The translations under genes were made by a program, and so were the position numbers. A model generated the notes under the pieces. The model saw only the letters and a list, made by a program, of their open reading frames with translations, ran no database searches and was not told the origin of the DNA. 64,000 nucleotides of DNA from Streptomyces sp. LUP47B (GTDB lineage: Bacteria > Actinomycetota > Actinomycetes > Streptomycetales > Streptomycetaceae), in assembly GCF_001746295.1 (NCBI RefSeq), contig NZ_MJAH01000006.1, forward strand, positions 656,187-720,186. Direction: 5' to 3'. Each line of letters begins with the position of its first letter. Position 1 is the stretch's first letter. This document shows, one piece after another, positions 34,215 to 42,447 of the stretch.

Positions 34215-36119
34215 GTGGCCGACCCGCACCGGCATCCGCGCACCGCATCGCCTCCATGGCGATACCAACGCCGGTCGAGCAAGCGGCTGTTCGGCGGCTT
34301 GACGGCCGCCACCGCGCTGGCCGTCTCCGCGCTCACCGGCCTGCCGCAGGCCGCGCACGCCGCGACCGCGCGGCAGGTGGAACGCCTCGACCGGGGACTG
34401 ACCAGCGTCCACACCGGCAGCGGGAACCTGGTGTCGTGGCGGTGGCTGGCCACTGACCCGAACGACGTGGCCTTCAACGTCTACCGCGGCGGCACCAGAC
34501 TCAACTCCTCGCCCCTGACCACCTCGACGAACTACCTGGACGCCGGCGCCGCGGACTCGGCCGACTACACGGTGCGCGCGGTGGTGAACGGCGTCGAGCA
34601 GGCGCCGTCCGAACACGCGCTCCAGTTCCGCACCGGGTACAAGGACGTGCCGATTTCCCCGCCGTCAGGGGGCACTTCACCGGGCAACTCGCCGTACACC
34701 TACGAGGCCAACGACGCCTCTGTCGGCGACCTCGACGGCGACGGTGCCATGGACATCGTTCTGAAGTGGCAGCCGACGAACGCCAAGGACAACTCCCAGT
34801 CCGGGTACACGGGCAACACGATCGTCGACGGCGTCAAGCTCGACGGCACTCGCCTGTGGCGGATCGACCTGGGCCGCAACATCCGTTCCGGCGCGCACTA
34901 CACGCAGTTCCAGGTTTACGACTACGACGGCGACGGCAAGGCCGAGGTCGCCATGAAGACCGCCGACGGAACGAAGGACGGAACCGGCGCGGTCATAGGC
35001 AGTTCCTCGGCCGACCACCGCAACTCCTCGGGCTACGTGCTGTCCGGCCCCGAGTACCTGACGATGTTCAACGGGCAGACGGGCAAGGCGATGCAGTCCG
35101 TCGACTACGTCCCAGCCCGGGGCACGGTGTCGTCCTGGGGGGACTCCTACGGCAACCGCGTGGACCGGTTCCTGGCGGGCACGGCCTACCTGGACGGTTC
35201 CCGACCTTCGCTGATCATGGCTCGTGGCTACTACACCCGCGCGGTGATCGCGGCCTGGGACTGGCGGAACGGGAAGTTCACCCGCCGGTGGACCTTCGAC
35301 TCCAACGCCAACAGCGGCTACGCCGGCCAGGGCAACCACCAGCTGTCGGTCGCGGACGTGGACGGGGACGGCAAGGACGAGGTCGTCTACGGCGCGATGG
35401 CCGTCGACGACAACGGCAACGGCCTGTGGACGACGCGGAACGGCCACGGGGACGCGATGCACGTGGGCGACCTCGACCCGTCCCGGCCGGGTCTGGAGGA
35501 GTTCAAGGTCGACGAGGACAGCTCCAAGCCGTCCTCCTGGATGGCGGACGCGAGGACCGGCCAGGTCCTCTGGTCCACCCCGGCCGGCGGCGACAACGGC
35601 CGGGGCGTGTCCGGTGACATCTGGTCCGGCAGCGCGGGCGCCGAGTCGTGGTCGTCGCTCGTCAGCGGCGTCCGCAACCCCAAGGGCGCGGTGGTCTCCA
35701 GTCGCAAGCCCGGGTCCACCAACTTCCTGGCGTGGTGGGACGGCGACACCACGCGCGAACTCCTCGACGGCACCCACATCGACAAGTACGGCACCTCCGG
35801 AGACACCCGCCTGCTCACCGGCTCCGGGGTCCACTCCAACAACGGCACCAAGTCGACGCCGTCCTTGTCCGGCGACATCCTCGGCGACTGGCGCGAGGAG
35901 GTCATCTGGCCGACGTCCAACAACACGGCCCTGCGGATCTACTCCACGCCGTACCAGACCAATACGCGGATCACGACCCTCCTCCACGACACTCAGTACC
36001 GCACGGCCCTGGCCTGGCAGAACACTGCCTACAACCAGCCCCCGCACCCCAGCTTCTTCATCGGCGGCAACATGCCCACGCCACCCCGCCCCACCGTCGC
36101 GCTGCCGAACAGCCTCTGA
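34215..36119 (+). CDS. secreted PL11 rhamnogalacturonan lyase
   Basis: This 634-aa exported lyase cuts the rhamnose-galacturonate backbone of RG-I by beta-elimination. The GTG start follows GGAGGT; a signal peptide ends near residue 49 (AAHAATA). The mature protein begins with the family's typical RQVERLDRGLTSV, then a beta-sandwich region. An eight-bladed propeller follows, with calcium loops DLDGDGAMD, DYDGDGKAE and DVDGDGKDE. It ends at about the usual length for YesW-type enzymes. It is transcribed away from the deacetylase and galactanase genes and is followed by a strong terminator. Confidence 0.9.
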   Translation: MADPHRHPRTASPPWRYQRRSSKRLFGGLTAATALAVSALTGLPQAAHAATARQVERLDRGLTSVHTGSGNLVSWRWLATDPNDVAFNVYRGGTRLNSSPLTTSTNYLDAGAADSADYTVRAVVNGVEQAPSEHALQFRTGYKDVPISPPSGGTSPGNSPYTYEANDASVGDLDGDGAMDIVLKWQPTNAKDNSQSGYTGNTIVDGVKLDGTRLWRIDLGRNIRSGAHYTQFQVYDYDGDGKAEVAMKTADGTKDGTGAVIGSSSADHRNSSGYVLSGPEYLTMFNGQTGKAMQSVDYVPARGTVSSWGDSYGNRVDRFLAGTAYLDGSRPSLIMARGYYTRAVIAAWDWRNGKFTRRWTFDSNANSGYAGQGNHQLSVADVDGDGKDEVVYGAMAVDDNGNGLWTTRNGHGDAMHVGDLDPSRPGLEEFKVDEDSSKPSSWMADARTGQVLWSTPAGGDNGRGVSGDIWSGSAGAESWSSLVSGVRNPKGAVVSSRKPGSTNFLAWWDGDTTRELLDGTHIDKYGTSGDTRLLTGSGVHSNNGTKSTPSLSGDILGDWREEVIWPTSNNTALRIYSTPYQTNTRITTLLHDTQYRTALAWQNTAYNQPPHPSFFIGGNMPTPPRPTVALPNSL

Positions 36120-36133
36120 GCTGGACAGCCGAC

Positions 36134-36169
36134 TTCCCTGATGCTTGAGCGAGTTCAAGCATCAGGGAA
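36134..36169 (+). terminator. strong hairpin terminator after PL11
   Basis: TTCCCTGATGCTTGA pairs perfectly with its complement across a 6-nt loop (15-bp stem), 14 bp after the stop. It separates the pectin locus from the mosaic region to the right. Confidence 0.8.
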
Positions 36170-36216
36170 GGGGTGTTCTTCGGGTACAGGACCTGGCGGA
36201 GGCGGTCGCACGGACC

Positions 36217-36360
36217 GGGCTGAGATTCGCAGCGTGCTCAAGCTCGCCGGATACGTCAACACCGCCGCCGGACGCCGAGCCCACACCGAACGCCCACACG
36301 TCCTCACCCTCTACGGCATCACCTGATCAAACCGGACGACCAGGGCAAACGCCAGGGCCC
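36217..36360 (+). mobile_element. ISAs1-type transposase C-terminal remnant, left copy
   Basis: The plus-strand frame ends KLAGYVNTAAGRRAHTERP, then HVLTLYGIT, the typical tail of actinobacterial ISAs1-family transposases. The same ~144 bp occurs in opposite orientation at 46409-46553 with few differences; a one-base deletion near 36327 shifts the frame in this copy. Only the 3' end of the gene is present. Confidence 0.6.
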
Positions 36361-36390
36361 TGCGCCCTTGTCGCTCCTGGCGGGTTCACC

Positions 36391-36578
36391 GGGAGCCGAG
36401 CGTGGATGCGGCCGCGAGGCGGGTGCCCTGTCGCCAGACCGCGCGAATCGACAGGATGTCGTTGATGGTCGTGGTGGGATCACCGTCGACCAGGACGAGA
36501 TCTGCCCGCAGGCCTTGCTCGACGCGGCCCCGATTGTGGAGGCCGAACCGTCGTGCTGTCAGTGAAGTCGCCGAGCGC
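36391..36578 (-). repeat. 188-bp direct repeat, copy 1 (amidohydrolase 3' fragment)
   Basis: This segment matches 42459-42646 at 186 of 188 bases. In the minus frame it encodes the last ~60 residues of the amidohydrolase at 42448 (TARRFGLHNRGRVEQ, then ADLVLVDGDPTTTIND). Only the gene's end is present here. The repeat boundary at 36578 coincides with the start of another gene fragment. Confidence 0.9.
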
Positions 36579-37051
36579 GGACACCGGTCGTACGTATCTC
36601 GCACGGGGCAGGACAGATCAAACTGCTCACCGATGTGAGCACACTGGCACCAGGAGAGCGGAGGTCTCCCGGGATGCTGAGCCAGCAGCACCTGATGCAC
36701 GAGGGGCGACTGGTCCCGGCGGCGATCGTCTACGCCCATGACCGGGACCTGGAGGAACTCGGCCGGTCCTGTCCGGAGGCGCTCGCGGTGGCTCATGTGG
36801 CGGGTGATCCGTGCGTTGACCGGATCACGGCCGGCTGGCCCGGGCGGGAGTCCTACCGCCGTGCCCTGGGAATCGAGGACGGGCAGCGGCTCGTCGTCGT
36901 CACGTCCACCTGGGGACCGACTTCGACGTTCGGGCGGCTCGACTCCCTGCTGCCGCAGCTGCCGAGTCAGCTGCCCCGCGACCTCTACCGCGTCGCGATG
37001 CTGGTCCATCCCAACGTGTTCCCCCGGAAGCCGACTGGCAGGCGCCACTGA
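36579..37051 (+). pseudogene. internal fragment of a large hypothetical protein
   Basis: One frame is open from the repeat junction at 36579: TPVVRISHGAGQIKLLTDVS, then LMHEGRLVPAAIVYAHDRDL, VAGDPCVDRI and VVVTSTWGP, ending near VAMLVHPNVF. This looks like the middle of a larger Streptomyces protein resembling GT-B or CDP-glycerol glycerophosphotransferase-like folds; the family link is from memory and weak. It lacks both ends, being cut at the repeat on the left and at the LOG-AT gene on the right. Confidence 0.45.
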
Positions 37052-37066
37052 TCGCGGCTGACTGGA

Positions 37067-38608
37067 TCAGCGGGGCATGTCGGCCCCCGCGCGCAGAGCC
37101 TGCCAGTCCCGGTACATCGCCAGTGCCGTCAGGGGCCGGTCGGTGTCGGGGAGGCAGCCGCCGAGCATGCCGGTCAGCACGTCGCCCGGGCCCAGTTCGA
37201 GACAGGTCGTCACACCGTCCTTGTGTAGCCGGCCGACCGCGTCCGCGAACCGGACGGGTTCGCGCAGCTCTCGTACCCAGAACTCCGGTGTGATCGCCTC
37301 GGCCCCGACCGGCTCCGCCGTGATGTCGGAGATCAGCGTGGTGTGCGGTACCGCGAGGCGCAACGTCCTCAGCGTCCTGAGGACGTCGTCCAGGATCGGA
37401 TCGAGCTGCGGAGAGTGCGCGGCCACGCTCACGCGGAGCAGCCGACTCCGGTGGCCGCGAACCGTCCACGCCTCGTGCAGGGCCGTCACCGCGTCCCGGT
37501 CGCCCGAGACGACCACGGCTCTGGGGCCGTTGACCGCCGCGACCACCACCCCGGGTGTCGGTGGCAGCTCCTGTGGCGCGGCCTCCATCGCGGCCATCGC
37601 CCCCTGGCCCGCCAGCGCGTCCATCAGCCGGTACTGGACGCCTACCGCGCGACAGGCGTCCGCCAGGGAGAAGACACCGGTGACGTGCGCCGCGGCCATG
37701 CGCCCCGCCGAGTATCCGAACACCACGTTCGGTTCCAGCCCCCAGCTCTCCAGCAGCCGGTACTGCGCGACCTGGAGCGCGAAGATGGCCGGATTCCCGA
37801 ACGCGATCCGGTCGAGCAGCGCCGAGGTCCGGGTGCCCGCCTCGGCGAACATCACGTCCCGCAGCGGCAGATCGAGGTACGGGTCGAGGAGCGCGCAGAC
37901 TTCGTCGAGGGCGGCCGCGAACACCGGGAACTCCGCGTGGAGTTCGCGGCCCATGCCGGGCTGCTGGGATCCGGCGCCCGAGAACAGGAACGCCGTCCGG
38001 CCCTGTGGCAGCCGTATCGGAGCCGGAGCACCGGACCGCTCGGCGCGAGTGCCCGGGGATGTCCCGCCGGAGGTGCCCGCCAGCAGTTCCACCACTTCCC
38101 GTGCCGAAGTGCACACCGTGATCCGCTCCAGGTCCCCGGTCCTGAGGAAGCCCTCGTCCCGGGCATGTTCCAGGAAGGCCAGCAGCGGACGGTAGAAGCC
38201 GTCCGGGTCCAGCAGGACGCAGGGCTTGCGGTGGATGTGCAACTGGGCCCAGGAAACCGCTTCCAGCAGTTCCTCCGCCGTGCCCAGGCCGCCCGGCAGC
38301 GCCACGAAGGCGTCACCCAGCTCGGCCATCCGTGCCTTGCGCACGTGGATGTCCGCCACCACCTCCAGCTCAGTCAGCCCCGTGTGCGCGATCTCGTACG
38401 GCAGCATGCGGCGTGGCACGACTCCGGTCACGGTGCCCCCGGCGGCCAGGGCCGCGTCGGCGACCGCGCCCATGAGCCCCGAGCGGGCACCGCCGTAGAC
38501 CAGGCGCAGACCGGCCTCGGCCAGGGCATGCCCGAACTGGGCGGCCGTACGCAGATAGCCGGGGCGCGACCCGGGCGCGGACCCGCAGAAGACGGTTACT
38601 CCGGTCAC
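37067..38608 (-). CDS. LOG-type phosphoribohydrolase fused to a polyketide-type acyltransferase
   Basis: This 513-aa two-domain protein starts at GTG 38608, overlapping the upstream stop (GTGA). Residues 1-180 are a LOG/TIGR00730 Rossmann domain with GGARSGLMG at 39-47 and [24 protein letters not shown] at 90-113. LOG enzymes release free cytokinin bases from their ribotides. Residues 203-500 are an acyltransferase like PKS AT or Fab[13 protein letters not shown], nucleophile Ser300 in GYSAG (usually GHSxG), His398 in [10 protein letters not shown], and LELGPGDVL. No acyl carrier domain is present. I know of no described LOG-AT fusion. It may release and acylate an isopentenyl-adenine-like product, but this is inference. 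Confidence 0.78.
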   Translation of the reverse strand: MTGVTVFCGSAPGSRPGYLRTAAQFGHALAEAGLRLVYGGARSGLMGAVADAALAAGGTVTGVVPRRMLPYEIAHTGLTELEVVADIHVRKARMAELGDAFVALPGGLGTAEELLEAVSWAQLHIHRKPCVLLDPDGFYRPLLAFLEHARDEGFLRTGDLERITVCTSAREVVELLAGTSGGTSPGTRAERSGAPAPIRLPQGRTAFLFSGAGSQQPGMGRELHAEFPVFAAALDEVCALLDPYLDLPLRDVMFAEAGTRTSALLDRIAFGNPAIFALQVAQYRLLESWGLEPNVVFGYSAGRMAAAHVTGVFSLADACRAVGVQYRLMDALAGQGAMAAMEAAPQELPPTPGVVVAAVNGPRAVVVSGDRDAVTALHEAWTVRGHRSRLLRVSVAAHSPQLDPILDDVLRTLRTLRLAVPHTTLISDITAEPVGAEAITPEFWVRELREPVRFADAVGRLHKDGVTTCLELGPGDVLTGMLGGCLPDTDRPLTALAMYRDWQALRAGADMPR

Positions 38609-39951
38609 GGCCACAGGTCGTACCCCCGAGTGAGGATCCGGTGCGGGTCGTACTGCGTCTTGGCCCGCGCGAAGCCCTCCCAGGCCGGCCCGAAGTGGGC
38701 CTGCCAGTCCCGCGGAGTCATCTGCACGGCGCTGACCGCGTGGAGGGTCCCGCCCAGCTCCCGTGCCCGCTCGTACAGCTCCCGGTTGGCGGCGAGCGCC
38801 TGCCGCACCGCGTCCGCGTCGGCGGGCGGTGCCGTGCGCATCAGGGAGACCAGGCACAAGTCTTCCCCCGCCGGTTTGCGCAGCATGGGAGCGCGCAGTC
38901 GACCGGAGTCGAGGGGGCGCAGCTGGACCGTTCCGCACGTGCGCAGTCCCTGCTGGCCGCTGTCGGCCAGGATCGTCGGGACGAAGGAGACGGCTGCCGC
39001 CTCCGGGACCAGGAGCGTCAGCCACGGATGCGGGCGTTCCCATTCGCCGGTGACACGCAGGATGCGCTCGTCGCGGTCCATGCGGTGGAGGAACTCCGCG
39101 TAGGAAAGGTCCTCGATCTCCTCGACGTCACGGTCGTGACGGAGACCGTCGGTCAGCGCGGCGTCGTCCGGGGGAAGCCGACCGGTGTGCGGGGTGACGG
39201 CTTCGATCACGTAGTCCCAGGCTCCGGCGAGTGCGGGCCGCGCCTGGCCGGAGACATGGGTGAAGTGGTCGTGGTGAGCGAGGCGGCGCTGATCGGCGAA
39301 GTACGGCCCGGGGAGCGTGTAGTGGAGGCGGTAGCGGCGTACGAGAGCAGGTGCGGGCACCAGGCGGAGGGTGGCCCGGACGATCAGCGCGCACTGGCCG
39401 AGGCCGGCCAGGACCGTGTCGAACAGGTCGGGCCGGTGTCGGCGCGAGCAGGTCACCTGTTCGCCGGTGCCGGTGACGACCTCCACTTCACTCACCGCGT
39501 CGGCGACGAGGCCGTACCGGTGGCTGGACGCACCGAAGCCACCGGTGCTCAGCGTTCCGCCGACACTGGCACCGAGATGGTCGGGGAGCACCGGCGGCGC
39601 GAGACCCTCGGCGAGGGCGGCCCGTACGACGTCGCGCCATGTCGCGCCCGCCTCGGCGACCAGGGTCCGCTCGTCCGCCGTGCGGTGCACCGCGTTCAAC
39701 GCGCGCATGTCGATGAGGTGTCCGCCCTCGGCCTGTCCCTGGCCGTACATCGAGTACCCGCAGCCCCGCGCGGAGACCGGTACACCCTGCGGGCCGGCGA
39801 CGGCAACGATGTCGCGGAGCTCGTCGCCGGTGCGGGGCGCGCGGACATCCAGGGGGCGGGATGCCACGATGTGGCCGAAATCGGGCGTGGGGCAGGTGAC
39901 ATCGCCGAGAGCCGTGCCCGGTGGGGGCACCCGCTTGGAGGCCAGCCTCAT
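38605..39951 (-). CDS. cytokinin dehydrogenase-like FAD oxidoreductase
   Basis: This 448-aa flavoprotein starts at ATG 39951, overlapping the isopentenyltransferase stop (ATGA). It follows the plan of cytokinin oxidases: FAD-binding PCMH domain at about 30-210 with [44 protein letters not shown] and [16 protein letters not shown] substrate domain follows, ending [14 protein letters not shown]. In plant and fas-type enzymes FAD is bound to the His of a GHS motif; here the site reads GCGYS (63-67), with Tyr66 at that position. The flavin may thus be held differently, or the reaction changed. The neighbouring IPT and LOG genes support a cytokinin-type substrate. Confidence 0.75.
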   Translation of the reverse strand: MRLASKRVPPPGTALGDVTCPTPDFGHIVASRPLDVRAPRTGDELRDIVAVAGPQGVPVSARGCGYSMYGQGQAEGGHLIDMRALNAVHRTADERTLVAEAGATWRDVVRAALAEGLAPPVLPDHLGASVGGTLSTGGFGASSHRYGLVADAVSEVEVVTGTGEQVTCSRRHRPDLFDTVLAGLGQCALIVRATLRLVPAPALVRRYRLHYTLPGPYFADQRRLAHHDHFTHVSGQARPALAGAWDYVIEAVTPHTGRLPPDDAALTDGLRHDRDVEEIEDLSYAEFLHRMDRDERILRVTGEWERPHPWLTLLVPEAAAVSFVPTILADSGQQGLRTCGTVQLRPLDSGRLRAPMLRKPAGEDLCLVSLMRTAPPADADAVRQALAANRELYERARELGGTLHAVSAVQMTPRDWQAHFGPAWEGFARAKTQYDPHRILTRGYDLWP

Positions 39952-40727
39952 ACGGCGACCTGCATCATGTCGAGGTCCGGCCCGGGTTCGCGGATGAGGG
40001 TCTCGAAGATCTCGGAGAACACCCGGTGCTGCAGACGACCGTGCTCCGCGTGGCGTACGGCGATCAACTCGGCCATCCGCGTCAGCAGTTGTTCGGGAAG
40101 CTGCCGCTTGGCCAGGGACTCCACATCGAGTGAGTACTTGGCGCAGCATTCGAGGACTGCTTCGAAACCGTTCACGGAGGCCACGAACAGCCGTTGCCGG
40201 GGATCGTGCCAGAGCGTGGCCAGTTCGTCGATCAGGGTCCTGTCCGGGGGTGACGCGGTGAGCATGACGCGTGCTCGACGGGTGAGCGTGGCGAGGTAGT
40301 GGTCGTGATCGGGCAGCGGCAGCAGACGTATGCTCAGGCGCCAGGGCAGCTCGGCCGAGCGGGCGGACAGCTCCCGCAGCAGCGAGATGGATCCGCCCTC
40401 GACGATCACGAAACGGTGCCGATGCTGTGTGGCCTGCTGCTGGACCAGCGTGATCAGCGCGTCCGCCGCCTCGTTCGCGCAGAGGTCGCCGTCCGCGACG
40501 GTGCGGTCGCCGAGCCAGTACCGACGCACGCTCGGCACGTCGGCCCCCGCCCGGGCGCTTGTGGTGGCCATGTCCACGAAGCACTGCAGCCGGTCGGCGA
40601 CGACGATCGGCGCGCCGGTGAGCTGGGCCATGGCGGTGGCGGCCGCACTCTTGCCGACGCCGGTCGGCCCTGCGATCACATGGACGACAGGATGTGTCTC
40701 AGAAGTGGATTTCCTGGTATCGGACAT
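39948..40727 (-). CDS. adenylate isopentenyltransferase (IPT, fasD/Tzs type)
   Basis: This 259-aa P-loop enzyme would transfer a dimethylallyl group to AMP, the first step of cytokinin synthesis. ATG 40727 follows AGGAATTCTC; the frame extends upstream into the promoter region. The N-terminus has IAGPTGVGKS (18-27) and the conserved D45-R-L-Q in VVADRLQCF, as in bacterial IPT. FVIVEGGSISLL follows mid-protein. Its length matches Agrobacterium Tzs and Rhodococcus FasD rather than the longer MiaA tRNA enzyme. It is first of three genes joined by 4-bp overlaps. DMAPP versus HMBDP use cannot be told. Confidence 0.75.
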   Translation of the reverse strand: MSDTRKSTSETHPVVHVIAGPTGVGKSAAATAMAQLTGAPIVVADRLQCFVDMATTSARAGADVPSVRRYWLGDRTVADGDLCANEAADALITLVQQQATQHRHRFVIVEGGSISLLRELSARSAELPWRLSIRLLPLPDHDHYLATLTRRARVMLTASPPDRTLIDELATLWHDPRQRLFVASVNGFEAVLECCAKYSLDVESLAKRQLPEQLLTRMAELIAVRHAEHGRLQHRVFSEIFETLIREPGPDLDMMQVAV

Positions 40728-40913
40728 GAGAATTCCTGCTTTCGGGGCCGGTATTTCATGCCGGTCCGGGGCAAGGGGGAGCGGTATCCCGTCAAGCGTG
40801 CCTGAGCTGATCGATACTCGGCACACCAGGAGCGGCAAGGGGGTGTCTCCTCGGAGATCGTATGGAGAGTTCCACTCGCTTGTCCAGCATACGGATCTTC
40901 CTGGCTGGTGAAA

Positions 40914-40929
40914 TAAGTTGTGAAACTTA
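40914..40929. promoter_or_regulatory. inverted repeat TAAGTT-N4-AACTTA upstream of IPT operon
   Basis: A perfect 6-bp inverted repeat with a 4-base spacer lies in the unusually AT-rich 252-bp gap between the HxlR gene and the IPT gene. It is a candidate HxlR operator controlling the IPT-CKX-LOG/AT operon. Confidence 0.45.
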
Positions 40930-40979
40930 GGGAGGGGGTTAATTCTGGGTGAGGGGTCGGGCAAGGCGGTTTCGGGTGG

Positions 40980-41390
40980 CTAGGGGCTCCCGTGTGCCGG
41001 CTCGGATTCCATGCCGGGCTCGACGGCGGGTGGCTTCTCGTAGTGGTCGGCGTACCGGGCGGCGAGGCAGTCGATGGCGTTGAGTAGAGCCCGGCCGTCC
41101 GGTGTGAGCTGGTAGTCCACCTGCGGCGGCGCGGTCGGGCGGACGATACGGATGACCAGACCGTCCTGTTCGAGGCTGCGGAGGGTGGCGGTCAGCATGC
41201 GGCCGCTGATGCCGTCCACGTTCCGCCGCAGCTCGGCGAAACGTGCTCCGTCCGGGTCGATGAACGACAGGACGGGCAGTGACCACTTATCTCCCATTTT
41301 GCGGAACAGTGCATGAAGTATTGCGCGCTGCTGTCGCTCGACTCGCCGGGTTTTCGGCTCGTGGTGGTTACCTTCTTGTTCCCTGGTCAC
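40980..41390 (-). CDS. HxlR-family winged-helix regulator
   Basis: This 136-aa protein shows the HxlR pattern: MGDKWSLPVLSFID, FAELRRNVDGISGRMLTATLRSLEQDGLV and YQLTPDGRALLNAI. Its N-terminus is extended with charged residues. No conserved N-terminal cysteine typical of redox-sensing HxlR members is visible, so a ligand or unknown signal is more likely. It lies upstream of the IPT gene on the same strand, 252 bp away, and is divergent from the transketolase-like gene. It probably regulates one or both. Confidence 0.8.
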   Translation of the reverse strand: MTREQEGNHHEPKTRRVERQQRAILHALFRKMGDKWSLPVLSFIDPDGARFAELRRNVDGISGRMLTATLRSLEQDGLVIRIVRPTAPPQVDYQLTPDGRALLNAIDCLAARYADHYEKPPAVEPGMESEPAHGSP

Positions 41391-41634
41391 ATTGATGTCC
41401 GTCCTTGCGGCCGCGGGAGTGGCGGGATATTTTGGTGAGCGGTATTGATTCGCTTCCGGCGGTCACTCTGGTTGCAGATTTCTACACCATTGAGCTCCGG
41501 TCGGGAAAGCTGTGGAAAAATTAACGCGAGTTCCTTCCCGCGTCTTGTGGGAATTTCATGGAACTCATGGATTCCCGCATGCCCCGACAGATCTTGGTCT
41601 GCCGACGGTGCCTGCCCCCCAGGAGGAACGTCCC

Positions 41635-42222
41635 GTGCCCACCGACATGCTGATCGCCGCGGCGGAAGCCCTTGCCACGCCCCTTCCCCAAACCTCCTCC
41701 GGCACGGTCCTCGTCGGCTACGGGACCGAGGAGGAACTGATCCGGTACGCCATGGCCCCGGATTGGGCCGTGCATGTCCCCGGCCACCCCGACGAAGTGC
41801 GTCAGGTGGTCGCGGACGCCATGGCACGCGAGGACCGCGCCTACGTCCACGTGTCCGCGCGGGCCAACTCCGCAGCCCACGCACTGACCGGCGGGTTCGA
41901 ACTGGTGCGGGAAGGACTCGACGGCGTGGTGATCGCCGTCGGCCCCACGCTCGACCCGGTGCTGCGCGCCACGGTCGGCATGGACCTTGCCGTCCTCTAT
42001 GCGGCGACCATCCGCCCCTTCGACGAGGTCGGGCTGCGCACTGCCGTACTGGCCGCCCACCATGCCGACGTCGTGCTGGTCGAACCCTGCCTGCCGGGCG
42101 CCTCGGCCTTATACGTGGCTCAGACGCTGGTGCACGTGCCGCACAGGCTGCTCGCCCTGGGCGGCGCGGAGAGCACGGGCGAGGAGGAAATCGCCCGTGC
42201 CGTACGGGACTTCGTCAGGTGA
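41635..42222 (+). CDS. half-size transketolase-like protein
   Basis: This 195-aa protein has a GTG start at 41635 with AGGAGGA upstream. It matches only the C-terminal part of transketolase or pyruvate dehydrogenase E1-beta chains: VHVPGHPDEVRQVVADAM, then AVLYAATIRPFDEVGLR and ADVVLVEPCLPG, the last being the C-terminal Rossmann-like domain. The pyrimidine-binding domain with the catalytic Glu is absent, so it cannot be a TPP enzyme alone. The good ribosome-binding site argues it is expressed. Fas-type cytokinin operons carry transketolase-like subunits (fasB/fasC), so it may be a leftover or a repurposed subunit; that link is inference. Confidence 0.55.
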   Translation: MPTDMLIAAAEALATPLPQTSSGTVLVGYGTEEELIRYAMAPDWAVHVPGHPDEVRQVVADAMAREDRAYVHVSARANSAAHALTGGFELVREGLDGVVIAVGPTLDPVLRATVGMDLAVLYAATIRPFDEVGLRTAVLAAHHADVVLVEPCLPGASALYVAQTLVHVPHRLLALGGAESTGEEEIARAVRDFVR

Positions 42223-42223
42223 C

Positions 42224-42400
42224 CACTGCCGTGCGGCAGCCCCGAACCGGGCCGACCAGCCGGTCCTTCGACGAATTCCTGGAATGGCCGGGCGCAGGCG
42301 ATGCCGAGTCGGCCACCGGGGTTCAGGACGCGAGCGAACTGCCGGGGAACGCCTTCACGTGTGCTCAGAGGTTGGTGAAGCCCATTCTGCGCGGCCGTCC
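42224..42400 (-). pseudogene. possible methyltransferase remnant
   Basis: In one minus frame a short block reads PRQFARVLNPGGRLGIACAR, then PFQEFVE, like motif III of SAM-dependent methyltransferases. The rest of the gene is missing and the frame upstream is not convincing. It lies between the transketolase-like gene and the amidohydrolase. Confidence 0.3.
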
Positions 42401-42447
42401 GCTGGACCGTCTGCCGGTGACGGTGGAGGCCCTCAGCAGGCGGGGAT

